Source: Deltaproteobacteria bacterium (lineage in GTDB: Bacteria; Desulfobacterota; DSM-4660; Desulfatiglandales; Desulfatiglandaceae). Taken from it: DNA of 10,463 nucleotides. This document shows positions 6,936-10,463 of this stretch, one piece after another. The stretch covers positions 1-10,463 of the forward strand of contig JAFDAP010000138.1 of NCBI GenBank assembly GCA_019313765.1, read 5' to 3'. A program made the position numbers and the translations under genes. The notes beneath the pieces are model-generated. The model searched no databases. It had not been told where the DNA came from and worked only from the letters and a program-made list of their open reading frames with translations. Position 1 is the first letter of the stretch. Each line of letters starts with the position of its first letter.

Positions 6936-7212
6936 TAATTAGCTCGTAGGCGCAGCCCAGCCGGTCCAGTCCGACCGCTTCGGCCTTGCGGGCCATCCCG
7001 GCCTGGCCCCGGGCGATGAGCAGGGCGGCGTGGTTTTCCGGGTAGACCGTGGCCAGGTGGGGCTCAAAAGACTTGACGATTTCCACCGGAAACATGGCCG
7101 TGACATAAGCCACCGGTCGTCCTTCGGCCTTGGCCGTAAGGGCCCGCTGATAATGCTCCGTCATGAGCCGGCCCTGTAATCGATGTATTTCCTTCAGTTT
7201 TTCAGTCAGCAT
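6922..7212 (-). pseudogene. 2-hydroxyacyl-CoA dehydratase subunit, N-terminal part (split by IS)
   Basis: This is the 5' portion of the interrupted dehydratase gene: 92 host codons from ATG 7212 to ELI at the target site, then four element-encoded residues (SVYP) before a stop at 6922. AGAGGA sits 4 nt before the ATG, and the start is 10 bp after the ligase stop, showing tight coupling in the operon. Family signs are GRPVAYVTAMFPVEIVKSFE (31-50), the usual substrate-side start of HgdB-type subunits, and DRLGCAYE (83-90), whose C87 corresponds to the first [4Fe-4S] ligand. The insertion falls five residues after this cysteine, so neither half alone holds a full cluster site. An upstream in-frame extension to 7362 exists but overlaps the ligase gene and has no ribosome site. 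Confidence 0.85.
6936..6941. repeat. Target site duplication, right copy (TAATTA)
   Basis: This is the second TAATTA, directly outside the GACAC end of the element. Removing one copy with the element rejoins the dehydratase frame. Confidence 0.65.
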
Positions 7213-7222
7213 AAAGTCCTCT

Positions 7223-9079
7223 TCAGAAGATGTCTTGTCTCTTGGTAACTGCCTGGAAACGGGCACGTACCGCGCTATCGGTGCACCGATCCATTTCGCG
7301 CCGGTAGTCCTCGGTTTTGAACTCCTTAATTCCATCCGGCCCGACCACGTACAGAACGTCATGGCCGTCGGCGTCCTTGTCGGGAGTCCTTTCGATAAAT
7401 TCTTGCATCAGGTCCGATTTCCTGACTTTGTGGGTCTCCGTGCGGGGCAATTCGGTTATCAGGCGGATGAATCCGGGCTGGGCGTAGGGGGGAATCTCCC
7501 TGTGAGAGAAAGACAGGAACTTATGGAGTTCGAACTTGCCCGGATCATCCAACTCCAAAACGAAAATAGGGTTGTCATTTTCGGTGCTGTCCACAAAGGG
7601 GATGCCGATGACCGCGGCGCCATTAACTCCCGGATATTTGAGGATGATTTCTTCCACAAAAGTGGCGGAGAAGTTCTCACCTTTGGTCCTCAGGCGGTCG
7701 GCTCCGGTGCGACCCAAGAATATGACGTAACGCTCACCGTCTCTTTGCTCTATGGCGCCGAGGTCGCCCATATGATAGTCGCCCTGGCCGTCAACTCTTT
7801 CGGCCGTCTCCCGGGGGAGGTTGTAATAACCCGAAAAGGCTGAATCGCCTAAGGTTTCCTGGCTGACTACGATCTCGCCCACCGACTTTTCGAAGTTGGT
7901 GATGTTCCCGTTTTGATCCACCACCGCCGGTTCACATTCCCGGCCGGTGAATTCCTCCACAATCCTGACGTCCTTGCCCGGGTTTACTCGCCCCACGCTA
8001 TAGGCCGGTGTGTCGGCGGTGACCATGGCCACAGCCCCGACCTCGGTTGATCCGTAGGCCTCGGAAAATATGTCCAGACCGAAGACACGGGTAAAGGCCT
8101 CACGATTGGCTGCGTTGGTGCCGGTGCTTACCACCGTCCTCAAGGGTAGGTTGGAGTAGTCTGCCTCGTAGCCCACGGTTCCCAGAACGTAGTTCACCGG
8201 ATCGCCCACGCTGTTCCAGATGGTAACCCCGGCTTCGCTTATGTCCTTAAGAAACTTAGAGGCACTAAATCGCCGCCGTAATAATACCCGGGCACCATTG
8301 ACCAGGGCAGGCAGTAAGTTTATATACAGCGAGTTGGAATGGTTCAACGGCATGCAGATATACCCCACGTCGGTTTCGGAGTAGTCCAGAAGGGTACTCA
8401 TGACCAGACCAACGTCCATACTCTTTTTCCAAAGGACCTCGATACCCTTGGGTGCACCGGTGGTTCCTGATGTGAAGATTATGAAACCGGCGTTATCGTC
8501 GTCCAAGGCAACGGGCGTGAAATCCAAACCCTTGCAACGGTCCAGCCGCTTCTCTATGGTAGTCACATCGGGCGGGTGGTTGGCGGCCTGTTCCCGGCGC
8601 GAGATAACATAGCGCGGATAAAGATCGCCCAAACCATAACGTTGATGTGAGTCCATGAGTGACTCTACAAAGGTGCGGCCGGTCTTTGGTTGCTCAACCT
8701 CGTCGGCAAAGACAACCTCAACATCCGTTTTATTGATATCGATCGATAGTTTTTCCCCAACCTGAGCATTATTAATCCCAACCAGGGTCGAGTTGGTAAA
8801 GGCGCAGCCGCCGAGCAAATAGATCACCTCAGGGGTGTTCTGCATGAAAAAGCCCACATGGAAACGGGGTGCCTCAAGTTTGCCCTTCTCCTCCCTGATC
8901 TGATGTATCATCGCCCCATAATTTAGGGATTTTTCATATAAGGCGGCGAAGCTGACCCTCTGCAAAGCCTCATCCTCATCGCGGTACATGAGGAAGGTAC
9001 GGTCACGGGCTTTTGGATCAGTCCCATAAAACTGTATAACCTGGGCCAGATTTAAGCCGTTCACCTCATCCAAACCCAT
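7223..9079 (-). CDS. Acyl-CoA synthetase (AMP-forming ligase, FATP/VLACS-like)
   Basis: A 618-residue member of the ANL adenylating superfamily that activates a carboxylic acid to its CoA thioester with ATP. Motifs are in the expected order: FTSGTTGAPKG (202-212, ATP P-loop), AYGSTEVG (341-348), YHMGDLGAIE (435-444), FLGRTGADRLRTKGENFSAT (454-473, hinge region) and ETHKVRK (548-554), with the likely catalytic lysine K551. The KGENFSATFVEE stretch is closest to the very-long-chain acyl-CoA synthetase / fatty acid transport protein branch, but the substrate is not readable from sequence. About 65 residues follow the motif lysine, including the PDKDADGHDVLYVVG segment. ATG 9079 was chosen because AAAGGAG lies 8 nt upstream; the frame stays open to a TTG at 9247 but that part looks like another gene's remnant. 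First gene of the operon, divergent from the IclR regulator; it probably activates a 2-hydroxyacid. Confidence 0.9.
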   Translation of the reverse strand: MGLDEVNGLNLAQVIQFYGTDPKARDRTFLMYRDEDEALQRVSFAALYEKSLNYGAMIHQIREEKGKLEAPRFHVGFFMQNTPEVIYLLGGCAFTNSTLVGINNAQVGEKLSIDINKTDVEVVFADEVEQPKTGRTFVESLMDSHQRYGLGDLYPRYVISRREQAANHPPDVTTIEKRLDRCKGLDFTPVALDDDNAGFIIFTSGTTGAPKGIEVLWKKSMDVGLVMSTLLDYSETDVGYICMPLNHSNSLYINLLPALVNGARVLLRRRFSASKFLKDISEAGVTIWNSVGDPVNYVLGTVGYEADYSNLPLRTVVSTGTNAANREAFTRVFGLDIFSEAYGSTEVGAVAMVTADTPAYSVGRVNPGKDVRIVEEFTGRECEPAVVDQNGNITNFEKSVGEIVVSQETLGDSAFSGYYNLPRETAERVDGQGDYHMGDLGAIEQRDGERYVIFLGRTGADRLRTKGENFSATFVEEIILKYPGVNGAAVIGIPFVDSTENDNPIFVLELDDPGKFELHKFLSFSHREIPPYAQPGFIRLITELPRTETHKVRKSDLMQEFIERTPDKDADGHDVLYVVGPDGIKEFKTEDYRREMDRCTDSAVRARFQAVTKRQDIF

Positions 9080-9087
9080 CGAACTCA

Positions 9088-9094
9088 CTCCTTT
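9088..9094 (-). promoter_or_regulatory. Ribosome binding site choosing the ligase start
   Basis: AAAGGAG on the minus strand lies 8 nt before ATG 9079. It decides the start against the 56-codon in-frame extension that begins at TTG 9247. Confidence 0.75.
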
Positions 9095-9121
9095 CATCTG
9101 TTGTATAACCCACGGGGCTGT

Positions 9122-9247
9122 TGAATCAGGGCAGTGAAATACTTTTGAATTCTTGCTGGCAACATAAAGCCCGTCGTTTGTCTGAATAGTGACTGGCGAT
9201 GAACTGGGTTTTGGCCGAGATTGACCCCATTTTGATTTCAATCTCAA
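9122..9247 (-). pseudogene. Remnant of a YVASKNSKVFH-type zinc-binding tail domain
   Basis: In frame with the ligase but ahead of its real start, the minus strand encodes a proline/serine-rich linker (RPKPSSSPV) followed by YVASKNSKVFHCPDS. I recognise this as the beginning of a small tail domain (Ada-like metal-binding type) usually continuing HxPDCxWAKxI and ending in a second cysteine pair. Here the usual PDC reads PDS and the resemblance stops at once, so only the first third remains. It has no role in the ligase. Motif copy 6 lies 16 bp upstream. The identification is from memory of the pattern. Confidence 0.4.
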
Positions 9248-9262
9248 GTATTTCTGTATGGG

Positions 9263-9283
9263 ATAATTCGCCTGTCCTCATTA
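9263..9283 (-). repeat. GGGGACRGGC dispersed motif, copy 6
   Basis: On the minus strand it reads TAATGAGGACAGGC then GAATTAT. The GAATTAT end is shared with copy 7 only, forming a local subtype. Confidence 0.7.
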
Positions 9284-9372
9284 CTTCACTCTCTAATTGA
9301 AGTCATTTTTTCTTTTTCAATTTTGGTTATTTTGTAATCGTAATACCATACACCAACTCGCCCAATCAAGGC

Positions 9373-9393
9373 ATAATTCGCCTGGTCCCTTTT
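9373..9393 (-). repeat. GGGGACRGGC dispersed motif, copy 7
   Basis: On the minus strand it reads AAAAGGGACCAGGC then GAATTAT. It is in the same orientation as copy 6, 110 bp away. Confidence 0.7.
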
Positions 9394-9438
9394 ACTAATG
9401 CGTCGGAAAACGCAATCAAAGGAGCTTTGCTGTTTAAC

Positions 9439-9466
9439 TGAACCTTTGAACCCTGAACCCGTGAAC
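9439..9466 (+). repeat. TGAAC short tandem repeat
   Basis: Four TGAAC words start at 9439, 9447, 9454 and 9462, a spacing of 8, 7 and 8 bp, with C-rich or T-rich connectors. The units are too short and regular for CRISPR. Confidence 0.6.
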
Positions 9467-9502
9467 GGTTACTTTTTTTACCACAATCGCTTCATTTTTT
9501 TC

Positions 9503-9530
9503 TTGACAACAATTCAAAGCTGTTTTAAAT
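9503..9530 (+). promoter_or_regulatory. Probable sigma-70 promoter of the IclR gene
   Basis: A perfect TTGACA (-35) at 9503-9508 is followed after 16 bp by TTAAAT (9525-9530, 4 of 6 to the -10 consensus), in an AT-rich setting 52 bp before ATG 9583. Confidence 0.55.
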
Positions 9531-9558
9531 AGAGAACAAACGATTTCTATAGAGAACA
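9529..9558 (+). promoter_or_regulatory. Candidate operator: paired ATAGAGAACA repeats
   Basis: ATAGAGAACA occurs at 9529-9538 and exactly again at 9549-9558, 20 bp apart (about two helical turns). The second copy lies in the palindrome TCTATAGA (9546-9553). The position, overlapping the -10 box and transcription start, fits autorepression by the IclR protein. IclR-type sites are often palindromic, so this is plausible but untested. Confidence 0.45.
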
Positions 9559-9570
9559 TCATGCATGTTC

Positions 9571-9578
9571 GGAGTGAG
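9571..9578 (+). promoter_or_regulatory. Ribosome binding site choosing the IclR start
   Basis: GGAGTGAG lies 4 nt before ATG 9583. The alternative in-frame ATG 9565 lies before this site and has none of its own. Confidence 0.6.
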
Positions 9579-9582
9579 AAGA

Positions 9583-10341
9583 ATGAAGACGGAATATAAA
9601 AGAGTCCCGGCGCTGGATAAATGCTTCAGTATATTGGAACTTTTTTCTAAGGAAAAAAAGTCGTTGGGTATTAGCGAAATATCAAAAACGCTAAACTTCA
9701 ATAAAAGCACGGTCTTCAATATGGTTTACACCCTCACGGATTTAGGTGTTCTCGAAAATGGTGATAATAAGTTTCGTTTCGGACCAAGACTGTATGTGCT
9801 TGGTAAGGCGGCTGGAGAGGGTTCTGGGTGGATCCATACGGTTCATCCCTATTTGGAGGAGATAAGCCAAAAGACGAATTTGACGGCATTTCTGGGTATG
9901 CGTTCGGACCTCGAGGCCATCATATTAGATAAAGCAGACTCGGCTATGGACCTAAGAATCTCCTCTGAAATCGGAATGAGAATCCCCCTTGTTGCTGGAG
10001 CACATGGAAAAGTCCTTCTATCGCAACTCCCGGATGCAAAGATCGAGAAAGTCCTTCAACAGAACGTCCTCAAAAGATTTACACCCCTCTCCTGTGTAAC
10101 CAGAAAGAAATATAAGGAAATGGTAAAGAAGGCCGGAGAAGATGGTATTGCCATCGATAAAGAGGAATATATTGAAGGCGTCCGAGCATTAGCTGTTCCT
10201 TTAAATGTCAACAGGAAGGTCTTGCAGGTTGCTATTTGGGCGGTCGGCCTGAAAGGGCAACTTAAAGATGAAGTTATTCCTTCATATTCAAATCTCCTAA
10301 AAGAGATAGCAAAAAAGATCGAGGACCGTTTTGCTTCATGA
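9583..10341 (+). CDS. IclR-family transcriptional regulator
   Basis: A 252-residue DNA-binding regulator of normal IclR length. The N-terminal winged helix-turn-helix spans about residues 8-60 (VPALDKCFSILELF, then LGISEISKTLNFNKSTVFNM for the two helices and LTDLGVLE for the wing). The C-terminal effector-binding domain (about 75-245) shows the usual HPYLEEISQKTNLTAFLGMR, LVAGAHGKVLLSQLP and DGIAIDKEEYIEGVRALAVP blocks, the first lacking nothing obvious for ligand binding. It is transcribed away from the ligase operon, which makes it the likely regulator of that operon, probably sensing a pathway acid or CoA ester (inference). The TTGACA promoter and the twin ATAGAGAACA repeats just upstream suggest autoregulation. 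The gene is more AT-rich than the operon it faces. Family assignment is secure. Confidence 0.92.
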   Translation: MKTEYKRVPALDKCFSILELFSKEKKSLGISEISKTLNFNKSTVFNMVYTLTDLGVLENGDNKFRFGPRLYVLGKAAGEGSGWIHTVHPYLEEISQKTNLTAFLGMRSDLEAIILDKADSAMDLRISSEIGMRIPLVAGAHGKVLLSQLPDAKIEKVLQQNVLKRFTPLSCVTRKKYKEMVKKAGEDGIAIDKEEYIEGVRALAVPLNVNRKVLQVAIWAVGLKGQLKDEVIPSYSNLLKEIAKKIEDRFAS

Positions 10342-10463
10342 TGAACAGATCTCCTGTTGGCAGGTCCTATTGATCTCAAGCGACAAGACTATGAGACCTT
10401 TGAAAAACGCCCCCTTTTGGCCAATCCCCCGCCTGTAACGGGACAGGTCGGCGTCAGGCTCAA
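10342..10463. other. Right-edge intergenic sequence
   Basis: No gene starts here. A weak hairpin CCTGT-AACGGG-ACAGG (10432-10447) has no T run. The stretch from about 10390, beginning ATGAGACCTTTGAAAAACGC, resembles from memory the outer ends of some insertion sequences, but the partner end would be outside the window. Confidence 0.3.

Larger units (their letters stand above)
9080..9582. other. Divergent intergenic region, ligase operon / IclR regulator
   Basis: About 500 bp lie between the two start codons. From the left it holds the ligase ribosome site, a fragment of a zinc-binding tail domain (9122-9247), motif copies 6 and 7 (both minus strand, 110 bp apart), an AT-rich stretch, the TGAAC repeat and the IclR promoter with its repeats. 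I could not identify a convincing promoter for the ligase operon. Confidence 0.6.

Noticed and set aside
7213..7362. Extending the dehydratase N-terminus upstream to 7362
   Set aside because: It would overlap the end of the ligase gene in another frame by about 140 bp, while ATG 7212 has an AGAGGA site and the family's usual start.
7163..7843. A 226-codon plus-strand open frame opposite the ligase and dehydratase genes
   Set aside because: It is a mirror frame of GC-rich coding sequence; the minus-strand genes carry clear motifs, this one none.
9080..9247. Extending the ligase N-terminus to TTG 9247
   Set aside because: AAAGGAG at 8 nt from ATG 9079 is a much better start, and the extension contains an unrelated domain remnant.
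9439..9466. CRISPR array
   Set aside because: The units are five bases with 2-3 base connectors; there are no spacers or cas genes.
10390..10463. Start of a second insertion sequence at the right edge
   Set aside because: The resemblance is from memory only, and neither a transposase nor a partner repeat lies in the window.

Overview
The window looks like a chromosomal stretch from an anaerobic bacterium, most likely of the Desulfobacterota (deltaproteobacterial, sulfate-reducer-like) type. This is an inference from three things: an oxygen-sensitive 2-hydroxyacyl-CoA dehydratase gene, an ISNCY-type insertion sequence, and short dispersed GGGGACRGGC-type intergenic motifs that I associate with that group. 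No RNA gene or CRISPR array is visible.

Layout. (1) 19-552 (+): a small Yip1-like membrane protein. (2) 553-1100: gene-poor DNA with a fragment resembling the start of a DUF6946-type gene, cut off where a GGGGACAGGC motif begins, plus two further motif copies. (3) 1101-3023 (-): a GH13 subfamily 18 sugar phosphorylase (sucrose/glucosylglycerate phosphorylase type), with motif copies on both sides pointing outward. (4) 3024-3317: two more motif copies and a short orphan coding fragment. (5) 3318-9079 (-): a compact, visibly GC-rich catabolic operon read right to left: acyl-CoA synthetase, 2-hydroxyacyl-CoA dehydratase subunit, D-2-hydroxyacid dehydrogenase. The dehydratase gene is split by a complete insertion sequence (5272-6935, transposase 5455-6792). 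(6) 9080-9582: a divergent intergenic region with two motif copies, a fragment of a zinc-binding tail domain, a TGAAC repeat and a promoter with candidate operator. (7) 9583-10341 (+): an IclR-family regulator divergent from the operon.

How the genes fit together. The dehydrogenase would interconvert a 2-oxoacid and a (R)-2-hydroxyacid, the ligase would make the CoA thioester, and the dehydratase would remove water from the 2-hydroxyacyl-CoA to give an enoyl-CoA. The divergent IclR protein is the obvious candidate regulator. The insertion separates the first iron-sulfur cysteine motif of the dehydratase from the rest. Removing the element plus one 6-bp TAATTA copy restores an uninterrupted 418-residue frame, so the insertion looks recent. 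The second dehydratase subunit and the ATP-dependent activator are not in the window.

The most unusual feature is the set of seven copies of a 21-bp motif (consensus AAAARGGGACRGGCRAATWAT), confined to intergenic DNA and repeatedly next to decayed gene fragments.
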